The notes under the pieces are model-generated. The model had not been told where the DNA came from, ran no database searches, and was given only the letters and a program-made list of their open reading frames with translations. 64,000 nt of DNA. It comes from Massariosphaeria phaeospora (Eukaryota; Ascomycota; Dothideomycetes; Pleosporales). Shown piece after piece: positions 1 through 11,857 of this stretch; the first letter of the stretch is position 1; every line of letters starts with the position of its first letter. Position numbers and translations under genes: made by a program. The DNA is taken from NCBI GenBank assembly GCA_011032825.1, contig JAADJZ010000013.1, positions 1,116,001 through 1,180,000 on the forward strand. The letters run 5' to 3'.

Positions 1-361
1 GAGCCATGGTGATGTTTTCGCGTTCCAAGAAAGCCCGGTCCTTTGCGGCTGTCATGGGTCCGAGGTAAAGCCATGGGAGAATAAGCTGCGCCTCCCGCCG
101 TCGCGCGTACGTCCACTCCATCAGGGTGTTTGTTTGTATTATGTCCTCCAGATCCAATCCCTGCAAAAAGCTGATGTCAAGCTCCTCCTCGTCTGGGCCA
201 TTGTTCGCGCGACCAACACTCAGCTTGGGCATCGCGATCGAAAGCGTGGGGGGCGGTACCACAATCCGTGGAGGCGTCGGCAGTCGGTAGGTATACTCGT
301 GATGTCGCTGATGTAGAAGAGGGGAATCAGACATTGTTGAATCTTCCGTGGTTGAAGACAT
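1..361 (-). CDS. Dual-specificity phosphatase-like protein, N-terminal part (runs off window)
   Basis: Open frame on the minus strand from an ATG at 361 to the window edge, 120 codons without a stop. The first ~70 residues are Ser/Pro-rich and look disordered. They are followed by ARRREAQLILPWLYLGPM and then TAAKDRAFLERENITMA, which is how the phosphatase fold of fungal DSPc/STYX-type proteins begins (I/L-L-P-x-L-Y-L-G, then a helix and the start of the next strand). The catalytic P-loop (HCxxxxxR) would lie outside the window, so I cannot tell whether it is an active phosphatase or a pseudophosphatase. The start codon is preceded by CCACC, a good fungal context. A second in-frame Met follows 9 residues later. 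Confidence 0.7.
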   Translation of the reverse strand, partial: MSSTTEDSTMSDSPLLHQRHHEYTYRLPTPPRIVVPPPTLSIAMPKLSVGRANNGPDEEELDISFLQGLDLEDIIQTNTLMEWTYARRREAQLILPWLYLGPMTAAKDRAFLERENITMA

Positions 362-949
362 GGTGGCGTGTGAGGTGGTGTTTCTGCGCGGTAGAGTGGT
401 CAGAGTAGAGCAGCGGTGACAGAGGACTTTGTGTCGCGAGAACAGGATGTTTATGGGCGCGCGTTGTTCCTTGATGCGCCGTGTACGTTGTCGCGGTCGC
501 CCCAGGCAACAGAGCAGTCGATTGGGGGTTGAGGCGACGCGGTCAATGTCGACGCGCCACAAATCGCGTTGCAGTGAAACAGAGGTTATGTCTGTGGCGT
601 GTAGGCTTGGTCATGGTGCGTCAGAAGTCAGTTTAGGTGGCAGTGGGATGGATGGCAACAGGAACCATCTCTGACGTCGTGCAACCCCTCGGGGATCGGA
701 TGCCTAGAACCCGCGCTACAACACTCGCGGAACGCTAGCACTAGTACGACCATAGCCCGATTGGCTGGATAGGCGAGCAGGAACAGCTACAAGGAAGAGA
801 GTAATATATGTTGAAACTGTGAACTGACGTGATTAATTCTATCTACGGACTATAGGCGTATATTTACAGCCAGCCTGTCTTGCTTGCTGACATCGATTCC
901 ATCTGATTGCTTTTTCTCATCTGACTGCTAAATCTACTTCGTAGAATGC
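362..949. other. Intergenic, no gene seen
   Basis: Upstream region of the phosphatase-like gene. Short open frames here are arginine/serine-rich shadows with no protein character. No repeat or RNA gene was recognised. Confidence 0.5.
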
Positions 950-1130
950 ATGCAGTGTGTCTTAAGATACCACGATTGGGGTCCTCATCGTCTCATCTTC
1001 CTTACCTTGCCCATCGTCTCCATCATCCTCATCGTTTTCATTGTCTTCATGTCCTCGTCAGTCTCATCGTCTTCATCATCCGCTTTGCATTCTTGGCATG
1101 CGCGCACCACGGCGGCAACATCGGACTTTC
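950..1130 (-). pseudogene. Decayed 3' fragment of the neighbouring HNH gene family
   Basis: Read on the minus strand this stretch gives SDVAAVVRACQECKADDEDD followed by acidic and Met/Thr-rich residues. The intact gene at 1337-2839 has DRDVATMVRASQELKVEDSE followed by an acidic tail at the same place. The match covers only the C-terminal end and lies just downstream of the intact gene in the same orientation. It looks like the remains of a tandem copy or of an earlier 3' end. No start, nuclease domain or long frame is left. Confidence 0.6.
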
Positions 1131-1336
1131 TCAGTCCCTCTGCCTGGATCGGAATATCGCCGGATCGCTAGTAATGATCATAGCGGCTACGCGATTGGCT
1201 GGATAGCCGAAACCTCAAGCATAGCCGACAGCAGCATTCAGCCTCAGATATAGCCGAAAGAATATGGATACACTTCCCAGATGATGTAGATACCCGGGAA
1301 GGTGAACAGATAACCGTAGAAGAAAGTATAGCATAG

Positions 1337-2839
1337 TCAATGCGTTATTGGGTGCTCGTCACCCTCATGGACATAAGGGTCTTTGTCCTCATCATCCTCC
1401 TCATCCTGGTCGTCCTCCTCATCCTCGCTGTCCTCCACTTTCAGCTCTTGGCTCGCTCGCACCATGGTCGCAACATCTCGGTCAGCCTCGGCCCCCTTGT
1501 CCGACGCGTCGGAGAAGGTACCTAGCTTGTTGGCTAGGAAGGTGTCGGAGGCGTGCATATCGCCGATCTCTCGTGCCAGTGCTGCCAATACTCCTCGGCG
1601 AATCCAGCGGTCGGGTGTGGCCCAGATGGCCGTTGGGAACTTGGCCCGATCATGTTCCCACCCCTCACAGTTGTTTCGGCGACGGCGAAACAACGAACAC
1701 ATCATGTGGAAGTACAGAAACCGCTTCATGGGCCGCATCTTGGAATCCTTGTGGAATTGCAGCCTCTTCCCGTCGACATCTTTCCACAGCTGCTGCGCCC
1801 CCAGAGTGGGCATAGGTTTCGGCAACAATGTCCGGTCCAAGACAACGAGCTTAAATTCTCCGTCACATTCCGGATCCGGGATGATGACGAACCTAGCCTT
1901 GTCAAAGGCCTTCTCCACGTGAGTGCTAAGAGACAGACCATTCTCGGTAGCCCAGAGGATTAGATGGCCATCCTCGGGCGGGTAGCCGAAGATGTAGGCG
2001 GCATTCTCCTCACCAACGGCACGCGGCACAATGTGTGCCGCATGGATCTGGTCTCCCTCACACAGCTCTCGCGTGACCGGGCACCATGACGTATCCTCCG
2101 CCTCGCCATTGGGACGGTATGCAGCGAACACCCGTCTCTTGAAAGCCGTCTGATCCTGTGGTATGCGCCCTCCGCTTCTCTTGAAAGCTAAGCCATGGGC
2201 AGAAGCGTCCTGCATCACTGACACCAGCGACGTAAAGTAAGCGGCGCCGAGCTTCTTGCTCTGGTGTCCAGATAGGTCGGTTGCCAACCGTGCCCAGTCA
2301 CGGGCGTGGACTGAGCGTGCCCGTAGCAGCATGTTGTCATAGCCGTCCAAGAACTTCTCATCCGACTCCAGAATATCTCTCTCCTCTACGGAGATCCTGC
2401 TACCGAGAACTTTCTTGAGATGAGGCCGGGCCTTCGAGATGGCTGCGGCGCATTCGTCGAGGATCTTCTTGCGTTCCTGCAGCTTGACCTTGTTCTCGGC
2501 AGCGGTGCCAACGTCGGCTTCGTCGTATGACGACTCGCTCGTCGTGATCTGGGAAGCCAGCGAGTCGGCAACAGATTCGAGCTCCTCGCTGATGGCCCTC
2601 CTAGATTCGGTGGTCCTCAGCGTTCCCGAGATGGATCTCAGGGTCCCGGGAAGCTGCCGCGGTAGGCCTTTGTGTCCGAATGCCTCCTTGAACTTCGGCA
2701 ACTGCTTTACCCGTCCTGAAACAAGGGGGTACTCCAGTAAGCCGTACTTGTTGAGAGGAGGCCCAGACGCACTTGATGCCGACTCGAACGGGCCAATAGC
2801 CAAAGAGGCCGTGTGCTTGGGAACTTTGCCGCCAGACAT
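1337..2839 (-). CDS. HNH_2-type nuclease domain protein, family of unknown function
   Basis: Single-exon gene of 500 residues. I start it at MSGGKVPK (2839). The open frame continues 24 residues upstream, but that part is the translated purine-rich minisatellite. The N-terminal half is helical, with a segment around residues 55-75 (KEAFGHKGLP, TLRSISGTLRT). An HNH_2-like domain spans about residues 250-325: WCPVT, then AAHIVP (His269), TENGLSL (Asn300) and STHVEKAFD (His307), so all three signature residues are present. The C-terminus has a Ser/Thr part and an acidic tail from about residue 475. Such HNH proteins are common in fungal genomes and have no settled role; nuclease activity is inferred from the motif only. 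A degenerate paralog lies at 39879-41642 and decayed pieces at 950-1130, 30830-30965 and 31182-31480. Confidence 0.8.
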   Translation of the reverse strand: MSGGKVPKHTASLAIGPFESASSASGPPLNKYGLLEYPLVSGRVKQLPKFKEAFGHKGLPRQLPGTLRSISGTLRTTESRRAISEELESVADSLASQITTSESSYDEADVGTAAENKVKLQERKKILDECAAAISKARPHLKKVLGSRISVEERDILESDEKFLDGYDNMLLRARSVHARDWARLATDLSGHQSKKLGAAYFTSLVSVMQDASAHGLAFKRSGGRIPQDQTAFKRRVFAAYRPNGEAEDTSWCPVTRELCEGDQIHAAHIVPRAVGEENAAYIFGYPPEDGHLILWATENGLSLSTHVEKAFDKARFVIIPDPECDGEFKLVVLDRTLLPKPMPTLGAQQLWKDVDGKRLQFHKDSKMRPMKRFLYFHMMCSLFRRRRNNCEGWEHDRAKFPTAIWATPDRWIRRGVLAALAREIGDMHASDTFLANKLGTFSDASDKGAEADRDVATMVRASQELKVEDSEDEEDDQDEEDDEDKDPYVHEGDEHPITH

Positions 2840-2848
2840 AGTGGAAAG

Positions 2849-3010
2849 TTTGGGAAGTTGGGAGATTGGGGAATCGGGAAGTTGGGAAGCTGGGAAGCTG
2901 GGAAGCTGCAAGTCGGGAAACCAGGAAGCTGCAAGCCAGGAAGCTGCAAGTCGGGAAACCAGGAAGCTGGGAAGCTGGGAGATTTGGGAGAGTTGGGAAG
3001 TTGAGAGTGG
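2849..3010. repeat. Purine-rich minisatellite upstream of the HNH gene
   Basis: The plus strand is built of GGAAGCTGG, GGAAGCTGCAA and GTCGGGAAACCA units in varied order, with a higher-order period near 34 bp. It ends about 10 bp before the chosen start codon of the HNH gene, so it sits in the 5' leader or promoter. One strand is almost only G and A with runs of GGG. Confidence 0.8.
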
Positions 3011-3082
3011 AAAGATGTTTCGGAAAAAAGTTGGGGAGGATGCTTCTTTAAATAATGCAACCCAGCCACTGTGCGGAGAACT

Positions 3083-3880
3083 GGTTCGGCACGAAAGTTT
3101 GCGCTGGATGCCATAGTAAGCACAGCGGTGAACTCGGCCACCTCTGGTTGATCAGCGGCTCGGTACCGTTGATGGGAGAATCATCCGTGTGCGGACTACT
3201 GGTTCGGCATGACAATTTGCGCTGTGAATCATAAGAGCCCAGCGGTATACCTAGCAGCCTCTGGTTCGTCGGGGTCTCGGCACTGATGATACGAGAATCA
3301 TTCGTGTACCGGGAATTCAAGTTCGGCTTTGGGAAAAACATCATCATGAGTTGAGCGGTCTACATGCTAGCTCTTGATTCGTTAGGGCTCGGGAAAACTG
3401 TTGAGACCCGGTGATTCTGTGCTAAAAATTCAATTTCGGCTTACATAGTGTAGCATCATAAGTAGAGCGGTATACAAGTTGGCCTTTAATTCGTGGAGCG
3501 ATTAGCACTACTGTTGGTACAAACAGCAATCTTGTACTAAGAATTGAAGTTTGGCTTACGTATAGCAACATCATAAGTTGAGCGGTCTACATGTAAGCTC
3601 TTGATTTGTCGAGCGATCTGGACTACTGTTGGTACAAACGACAATCTTGCGCTGAGAATTGAATTTCGGCTTACGTGTAGCAGCATCATGAGCGGCGTGG
3701 TAGAAATGTGCACCGTGGTTCGTCAGAAGTTCCATACCACTATTGGTGCATACACCATTGGTGTGCCGAGAATTGAAGTTCGGCTTAGGAATAGCACTAC
3801 TATGAGTGGAGCGATAGTCATGTCAACTGTGGTTCGTCAGAACTTCGGCTTTGGTATGCTATTATTGATAAAGAACAGTC
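3083..3880. repeat. Tandem array of diverged ~115 bp repeats
   Basis: Seven copies can be anchored on the GTTCGGCTTA-like core at about 3083, 3201, 3320, 3433, 3549, 3664 and 3778, with a partial eighth near 3843. Spacing is 113-119 bp. Each unit carries GAATTGAAGTTCGGCTTA, a CATCATAAGTTGAGCGGT-like block, CTCTTGATTCGTCGAGCG and ACTACTGTTGGTACAAAC. Copies 4-6 are most alike and the outer ones more diverged. No coding frame runs through it. No function recognised. Confidence 0.8.
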
Positions 3881-4068
3881 ACTTAGACTGTTACGAAACA
3901 TGTTGCCCAGGTGTACATTGAAACACGTGACATGGGGTTCCGCTGGTGCAGACTTTGGATCAACCTCTTCTATATCCACTTTGTCTTTACTCACATAGAC
4001 ACAGTCATATACGCAATCCATTAAATATTCTTCCTCTCAAGTATCATACTCAAAACACTCCTCACTCC

Positions 4069-7000
4069 TCAGTCCTCCCTCCCCCTCCTCTCCACCCCCG
4101 CCCCCACACCCGCACCCCCATCCGCCACCCCCACTGTCCCCCTCTTCCCTCTCCGAAAACACACAAACTCAACCCTCGTCCCCTCCCTCAACCTCTTCAG
4201 CACGCCCCTCAGCGCCCCCAACTCCTCCTGCAGCCTCACCCTCGCCTTATTATCCGTCTTCTGGTCCAGCACCTGATAAATATGCGTCTGCACCGCCGAC
4301 GCCTTCTCCGTGGTGTAGCTCTGCAGCGTCTGGGCCATGAACTCGACGTCGAGCGTCGCCTGCATGAGCGCGGCGAGGCTGCAGGCCGGCAGCGCGGAAA
4401 AGGTCGTGATGAGCGACTGCACCGTCGCTTCGAAGAGCGCGCGCAGGATGCGCGAGGTGAGTGGTGGGGAGGTGGTTGTTACTTCGGTGTGGGTGACGAC
4501 GAGGGAGAGGAGGACGGCGAAGACGTAGGGCGAGGGGTCGCGGTCTGCGACGGATTTGCCGCGGGGCGCGGGCGGCGCCCACGAGGGGGAGAAAATGCCG
4601 GCGTGGATGGTTGAGGCGATGGTAGCGGTGTGGCGCTTGGTGTACGAGTCGAAGAGGTTGGCGTCGAGCTGGCTGAGCACGTCGCGGATCTGGTTGGTTT
4701 CGGATGTGAGTTGCACGGAGAAGAGGTTTTCGAAGAGGGTGAGGAGTTGGGGGGTGATTTCGGTTTGGAGCGACGACATGTTGCTGAGGGTAAGGAGGAG
4801 GCGGATGGACTGCGAGGTGGGTTAGTATACTGTAGATGATATTCGCTGAGTGAGTGCGGGAACGAACCTGGCTGTTTGCATCAACCTTGCCCCACCCCCC
4901 GTCTTCCCCCTCGTCTTCGCCGACGGTCAAATCATCGCCCTTGACCTCAAACTCCCTACCCAGCGCCCGCCGGCCCTTCTCCGCGCACTCCACCATACCA
5001 CTCAACGTCCGGTAGAAGCTCGACACAAACTGGGACCTAACCATCTGCAGCAGCTTGCTACTCGGCGGAACCAAGACATCCACAGCCGTCTTGCTCGACG
5101 CCTCCACATACATGATCTTCTGCAGATTCGTAAGCAGAAAGCTCTGCACGGCAAGGAACCGACTGGGCATTGTCGTGATGTCTTTGCGCTCCGGATCCCG
5201 CGTCCAATCCTCAAGTACTTTCAGATTCGTTGCGTCGGTGTTCCAGGCCGCGCATATTGCCTGGACACTGCGTTCACGGACTCCGCCAACCAGCACACGA
5301 AGGTGTTCATCAATCCGGCTGTTGGCTCCTATTTCAGGGAGGCGGAGAGACGCAAGTTCATTGGCGGCAGTGCCGATCAGCACGAGAGTTTTAGTCAGGT
5401 AGTGTGCTCCGGAGAGTGCATTAGAGTTTGGAGGCCAGAAGGCGTACTTCTCCCATGTCTCGCCGCGCATTGGAGACGGCGGTGGCATGTTGTTCGGGTC
5501 GAAGCGAAAGCGCGAGCTCACCGTCGGGCTGAGAGCCGCACTAAGCGGCGTTCGAGGTGTCGTTGGTGTGGGAGTATTCGGCACAGGAGAGAACAGGAGA
5601 GAGATATCTTCGATAGGCGGATCAGCAAAGAACGAGTATATGTGCTCGCGGATAATGTGCACAAGCTCTGTAAGCCCCTGCTCCAGGTCGGTGATATTAT
5701 CTGAGCTGAGCTGATGATGAACGGAGGACTGGTTGTTGAAGCCCATCGGCAGCGACCTCTGAGCGCGGCCATTCACAAACGACTGCGCAATATCCCAATA
5801 CTCGACGATTTCGCCCAGCAACCCCCCATTCGTAGAGAGCAGCGTTGTCATCGATGCATGTACGTGGTCCCAAAACTCTACCACCTTCGGCGTATCCAGT
5901 TTCGACGGCTCAAGACCTATATTCGAGCTCGTTGGCACCGAGCGCAGATGCTTCGACAACAGACGCAGCCCCGGCTTCTCCGAGTTTGACAGATGACGAC
6001 GCAGAATCTCGATTTCGACTTTCGATCTCTCGCAGGTGACCGCTAACCGGTTCTTGAGGTAGTCGTAGCGAGACAGCAACCAGACCCAGATCGGGTTGTC
6101 TTCCACGCCAAGCTCGAGCATGATCGATATCAGACTCATGTACTGCTCCGACTTCGCTTCCTCGCTGTCGGTCTGGTGCTTCGCAAAATGTGTCGACGCC
6201 AGTCTCCGCCACGCATCCCGTTTGAAAGCCTCGATCTGGTGTTCGACATCAGCCCACATCCGCGCCGTGACAATGATCTGATGAATCTGGCCGTCCGAAA
6301 GCTGCGCGCGCGTGTAGTTCGCCTGCTCAACCACATATCGAGCGTCCTCGGCGAATTTCCGCGCCCGCGTATATTCCTCCACAACCATATCGTGGTCTCG
6401 CCGCCGGATGGCATCTTGGATAGCAGATCCCACCTCAAACAGACCCCGATTCTTCTCCACGGATGCCAATATCGTCTTGAGCGTCTCCTCTTTCTCGCGC
6501 CCGCCCAGCGCGGGGCCCCATACCTCTTCGGCCTTGACCGCGACCTCAGTCAGCGGCACCTTGATCCCATGCACGCCATACTCGCTCTCCTTGACCAGCG
6601 CATTCTTCTTCTTTTCCGGTGGCGGCGGTTTCTGCACGCCCGGCGCCAGCGACACGCTCAATTTCCGCGACGAAAAGCTTGAGCCACTGGGCCCCCTCGC
6701 GTGGGTATGAAGCCGTTCAGACGGCGATTCCGGTTCTTTGCCCACATCGCGCATTTCATTGTATACCCTGTCTATCGTGGCTTTCGCGCTGACGAAGCGC
6801 TCGAAGTTGGACTCTACGAGGACTTTGAGGGAGGCGGATTTCTTCTCGATGGAGTGCGACAGGAACTCGAGGCCGGCAAGAAGGGAGTCGGTGGACGCAG
6901 AGCTGTGCACCTGCGAGAGGAAAAGCGAAGGGGAGAAGGTGGTGGAGCTGAGGAGGAAGCGGTTTCCTGGTATGCGCATTAGAACAGTCCATATGAGCTC

Positions 7001-7354
7001 GCGACAGGCATAATGTTACTTACTCAACTTGATATCCTCCTCCACTGGCAGGCCTCGTTGACGCAGCACCTGCACCACACTGGGGAACGACCCCAGCGGA
7101 TCGTGCTCGTCCTTCTGCACCAGATTATCCGCACCATCTCTCGTCTTCTCGACGCCCGGAAGCTTTCGCTGATATCGCCCGCCGCTCTCCAGGACCGAAT
7201 ATCGCGACTTGGAGAAGCGTGGTGGTTGCGCCGTGGACGTAGGGGCGGGCGCATCGTCCTCGTCGGAGTCGTAGTCTTTATCCTCGGGCCATTGGGCAGG
7301 GAACAGGGTCGCTATGTTGTATTTGTTAAGCAGCTTCGTCTCCATCGACTCCAT
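4069..7354 (-). CDS. SEC5: Exocyst complex subunit Sec5
   Basis: Tethers secretory vesicles to the plasma membrane at sites of polarised growth as part of the eight-subunit exocyst. Exons 7024-7354, 4868-6966 and 4069-4809 give 1056 residues. The introns (6967-7023 and 4810-4867) have GT-AG ends, and the second contains TACTAAC. The N-terminal exon is acidic (DKDYDSDEDD). Exon 2 opens the conserved Sec5 region with SPSLFLSQVHSS and LKVLVESNFERFVSAKATID, a coiled-coil start typical of exocyst rod subunits, followed by long helical repeats. Exon 3 restores the frame (SIRLLLTLSNMSSLQ). Translation straight through the second intron yields a false 909-residue frame. The last ~30 residues are Gly/Arg-rich and least certain. 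EXO70 lies 13 kb away. Confidence 0.9.
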
Positions 7355-7676
7355 GGCGGCCAGCGGTATATTGTTTCGTTGTCGTGGAGCGAATGCAGTC
7401 CGTAATCACTGAAGCTTGCGCGTTGGAAGTGGCCTGTCTGAGACGTGGTTGCGACCGCCAATCAGATTGATTCATTGCTTGGCAGGGACTCGAAATCGGG
7501 CATCGATACTTTATCAAAATGCTGACAAAACATCCAGCATGATTCCGCACCCAACTACAGATTTAATAGTTGGAAAAATGTATACTTCAATCTAAACTTC
7601 TAATGCATACCTCATGGATCATCTAAGTAGATCATCACGCCACGTCTACCGTCTAAGGCCTCTCAACCCGCATCGC
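7355..7676. other. Short intergenic between SEC5 and glycogen phosphorylase
   Basis: Holds the SEC5 promoter and the phosphorylase 3' end. Nothing else seen. Confidence 0.5.
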
Positions 7677-10600
7677 TCACTTCTCATCCTCCTTCGGCAC
7701 CAACGGCTCCACGTTCCAGATAGCCTCCGCATACTCATCAATACACCTGTCGCTAGAGAAGAAGCCCATGCGCGCGACGCTCAAGATCATCTTCGACGTC
7801 CACTCCTCGGTGTTCTTGAACGACTCATCAATGAGCTCCTGCGTCTTCACATAGGATGCGAAGTCGTCCGACACGAGGTAGTAGTCACCATGCTCGACGA
7901 TGCCGTTGAGCAGGGCTCCGAATTGACCTGCATCACCAAAGGTGCCGGAACGGATGCTCTCGAACACTTTCGCAAGTTGTGGATCAAGCTCGTACTTCTC
8001 GTACAGGTGGGCATGGCGGAGGTCCTCGACGTCCTCGGCGAGGTTGCCAAAGAGGAAGATGTTCTGCTCGCCGATCTCGCGGGTGATCTCGATCTACAGT
8101 TTGAGTTAGTATGAGTAAGCCAGTAAGACAATACACATTGACTTACGTTGGCACCATCGCAGGTCCCGATGATAAGGCCACCGTTCAGGCAGAACTTCAT
8201 GTTGCTTGTTCCACTAGCCTCAGTTCCTGCCGTCGAGATATGCTCACTGATGTCGCTCGCCGGGGTGATGATCTCCGCCTTGCTAACATTGTAGTCCTCT
8301 AGGAAGATGACCTTGAGCAAGTCTCCAACATCGGGATCGCTGTTGACGACCTTGCCCACTTGATTGACAAGATGGATGACCGTCTTGGCCATCCAGTAAC
8401 CCGGAGCAGCTTTTCCACCGAAGATGGACACGCGAGGTTGGGCTTTTTTCTTATCTTCAGCAGACATAGACTTGAGTTGTAAGTAGCGGTGGATGACGCC
8501 GAATATGTTCAGCTGCTGGCGCTTGTACTCGTGTATACGTTTCACTTGTACATCGAAGAGTGCGGCAGGGTTGACTGTGACGCCATTGTGCTCCTTGATG
8601 TGCTTGGCGAGCCGTACCTTGTTGGCATACTTGATGTCGCGGAAATCCTTCCTGAACTCCTTTTCATCGACAAAAGACTCGAGCTTGTGAAGCAGAGTGA
8701 GGTCTTTCAAGAACTCGTGGCCGCCAAGCTTCGAAGCAATCAGTTCCGAAAGCCTAGGGTTGGCCTGGTGAAGCCATCTGCGGGGTGTGATTCCGTTGGT
8801 GACATTAGTGAACTTGTCGGGCCCGTAGATCTTGACGAAGTCCTTGAAGATGGTTGTCTTGATCAGATCGGAGTGTAGCTCAGCGACACCATTAACTTTG
8901 TGTGAGCCAATCAGGGCAAGATAAGCCATGCGAACCATCTGGGGGCTAGACTCCTCGATGATGGACACGCGAGAGAGCATTTCTCGGTCTTTCGGGAAGT
9001 TGCGCTCGACGAACTGCAGGAAGTGGAGGTTGATATCGTAGATGATCTGGAGATGGCGTGGCAGGAGATGTTGCATGAGAGGGACGGACCACTTCTCCAA
9101 AGCCTCAGGGAGAACGGTGTGGTTGGTATATCCAAAGGTTTTTTGGACGACTACACTTGGTTAGCTCGATTGGTGTTCGCACACGACATAGACATACTGT
9201 TCCAAGCCTCATCCCATTCTAGGCCCTCAATATCGATCAGTATCCTCAGGAGCTCAGGAATGGCAAGTGTGGGGTGAGTGTCATTTAGCTGAATAGCGAC
9301 CTGGCTCGTGAAGTCTTTCCAGGGGCGTTTGCTCTTCTTGAACCGGCGAACAATATCGTACAGCGACGCAGCACACCAGAAATACTGTTGCTTCAGTCGA
9401 AGCTCTTTGCCACGCTCCAGGCTGTCAATCATTAGCTACGGGGTTCCCACATCGGTTCAGGCTCTGCACATACTTGTCGTTGGGGTACAACACAGCAGAG
9501 ATCGTCTCGGCTCGTTGCTGATCCGCTACAGAGCTTTCATACTCGCCAGAGTTGAACTTCTGGAAGTCAAACTCGCCACTCGCAGCTTTGCTCCCCCAGA
9601 GACGGAGGTTATTGCAGGTCGGGGTTTTGTAACCAGGAACTTTGATAGTTAGCATTTGACTCTCTTTTGGATTGCAAACAACTCACTCGGCACATCGAAA
9701 GCAATAGCCTTGACAATTTCGCCACCCTCCCACGAGCTCTGTTGCTTGCCCTCATCATCCTGCCAGCGATTGACGTTTCCGTAGAACTGCACATCGACTG
9801 TAATATCATGTCTGGGGAACTCCCAGGGGTTGAAATCGAGCCAGTAGTCCGGAACTTCGACCTGGTAGCCATCGACGATCTCCTGTTTGAAGATGCCATA
9901 TCTGTATCGCAGTCCGTAGCCCCAGGCCGGATAGTTGAGCGATGCCATTGAGTCGAGGAAGCAGGCAGCTAGACGTCCCAGACCACCGTTGCCGAGGGCC
10001 GCGTCGTGTTCCTGGCTGATGATGTCCTCCATGCGGAAACCGAGATCATCAAGGCCCTCTGCGAACATGTCAACGATGTTCACCAAGACAAAAGTATGGC
10101 GTCTAGCTCACCTCTGGCGACGTCCTTCTTATCAACGTTGAGCATAGCATTATCCAAAGCTCGGCCCATCAAGAACTCAAGGGAGAGATCTGCACCACCA
10201 ATTAGCTCCACTTCATCCCAGAGCGACGCAATGCCTTCTTACAGTATATCCGCTTCTGATCCGCGAAAGTCTGCGTCTGCTGCGTCTTGTTCCAGTCCAG
10301 CACCAAGCGGTCCCTAAACGCCAATGCGGTGCCCGCATACGCAGCCGCCTCATCGCAGTTGTACAGCGACCGCGCAAGCGTCGTCTCGATATGGCGAACA
10401 GTCTCCTTCTCGAACTCTTCGGTGGTGGAGAAAGGTTTTGGAGTCTGCAACCCAGCCTCAATTAGCATACGTTGCATGCGTGAGAGCTCGAGCACTTACA
10501 AACTTCCTCCAGGCCGCCCTCTGCGGCTCCGGAATACTCGCCTCTACACTCTTGATCTCGCCGGGCCCAAATCCTGTAACCGTCCTCTTGTGCTTCGGCC

Positions 10601-10730
10601 TGGTGAAGTTCGCGGGGCCAACCGGGCCCTGCAGATCCGTGATCGGGGCGCTGGTCGAGGGCCGGCGCTCGCGCGAAGGGAGCGGCGTAGAGGAAGCCGC
10701 GGTGGTGCCCGCCTTGTTGGTAGGCCCCAT
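7677..10730 (-). CDS. GPH1: Glycogen phosphorylase
   Basis: Releases glucose-1-phosphate from the non-reducing ends of glycogen using pyridoxal phosphate; cytosolic. Eight exons (10500-10730, 10243-10444, 10112-10189, 9687-10058, 9474-9639, 9198-9421, 8147-9150, 7677-8093) give 897 residues, the usual family size. All seven introns are 47-55 nt with GT-AG ends. Visible family hallmarks in order: [15 protein letters not shown] across the exon 2/3 junction, [64 protein letters not shown] and the PLP-lysine motif [10 protein letters not shown]. The N-terminal ~60 residues are Ser/Thr/Arg-rich with a RRPSTSAP segment, where fungal phosphorylases carry a regulatory phosphosite; regulation by phosphorylation is inferred. 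Start chosen at MGPTNKAG, since the upstream frame is Ser-rich leader. Confidence 0.95.
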
Positions 10731-11857
10731 TGTTGAGAAGTGTGAGTTGATAAGAGTGGCGGGGTAGCGGGATAAGTTGGAAGCGGTCGAAGGAGACAAG
10801 GGAGAGGGAAGCGGAGGGGGAAGGGAAGGTAGGGATGTCGAGGGGCGCAGAGGCTTTATAATCCCCTGGTTGAGATGCAGGGCGGGTGTTCACTCAGTTT
10901 CGAGATCGGAGGCTGAGTGGTGTTTACGCAGGAAGGAGCGCGCGCGGGGCAGGACGACCACTAGAGAGCAGCCCAGAGCCCACTCAACAACGACTCGAGC
11001 TACAGCCGCCTAGTTACAGGTGCTTCACTATGCAGCAGACAGACCATCAAATTCCGTGCGCCCTTCTAGACCCAGCCGAAAACTGAACGCTATTCCTCCC
11101 TCACAAGCTCATCCTCCAGCGGCGTCCAGCCGACGCACAATTGTTGAGCTCCCCCATATGCAAAGCTCGCTGCAGCAGCCACCGAGTGAGGTCTGCAGCA
11201 CCGCCAAGCCCTCCGTTGCAACATCCCTCGCAACCCAATGCACTCCTGCATTGCAAGCCGTTAGACGCGCGAGGGAAATCAAGTTTTAAAGACTAGAATC
11301 GCTGATTCCGTGCTGCTACGTCGCCGTGCAGGTACCAGATGGGAGCGGGAGTTGAACTTGGGGAGCTCGGGAGCTCGGGCCACGGGGCTAGTGAAAATGT
11401 GCCCCGCTATTGTGTCATGGTGCCACGACCAGGGGAGCCGATGCCGATGAAAACAGACTTCACGCTATTGTCTTGACAGTTCGCATTGTATATACCTAAA
11501 AGCTTTGCTTTGTATTCGCGAAGCCTCAGTGTGTCTAGTATGATAGGCAACCTAGTCCTAGCTACTCCTGGTCTCTCGAAGAATGTCCCAACTCCAATTC
11601 CAGTAGACAAGCCTGCCTATCTGGACTTTTTCCATAATACCTAACGACACGCGTGCCAAACTCGAAAGAATATCCATAGCAAGACGCCAAAACACATGGG
11701 GGGGTATTGTAACGCTTGCGAACGCCAAATCGCGGCTCCCAAAGACAATGACCGTTACGCCGAATTGCAGGTGCACGAAAACGAGCCGGGCAGCTAGCCA
11801 GCCACCACGTGAACCGTTCCACCCCAGCTGTACAACATGCCAGATTGCTTTGCTCGC
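10731..11857. other. Intergenic, phosphorylase promoter and cyclin 3' side
   Basis: About 1.1 kb with no credible gene. Short frames are Arg/Pro/Ser-rich shadows. GC-rich next to the phosphorylase start and more even further out. Confidence 0.45.

Noticed and set aside
1348..1922. Plus-strand frames opposite the HNH gene
   Set aside because: Ser-rich antisense of the acidic tail and nuclease domain; no start context or homology.
3083..3880. CRISPR-like array
   Set aside because: Units are ~115 bp, diverged throughout and without spacer/repeat structure; the host is a eukaryote.
4250..6979. 909-residue minus frame as a complete Sec5
   Set aside because: It reads through the 58 nt intron at 4810-4867 and its last ~180 residues are Arg/Pro shadow sequence; the true C-terminus is in another frame.
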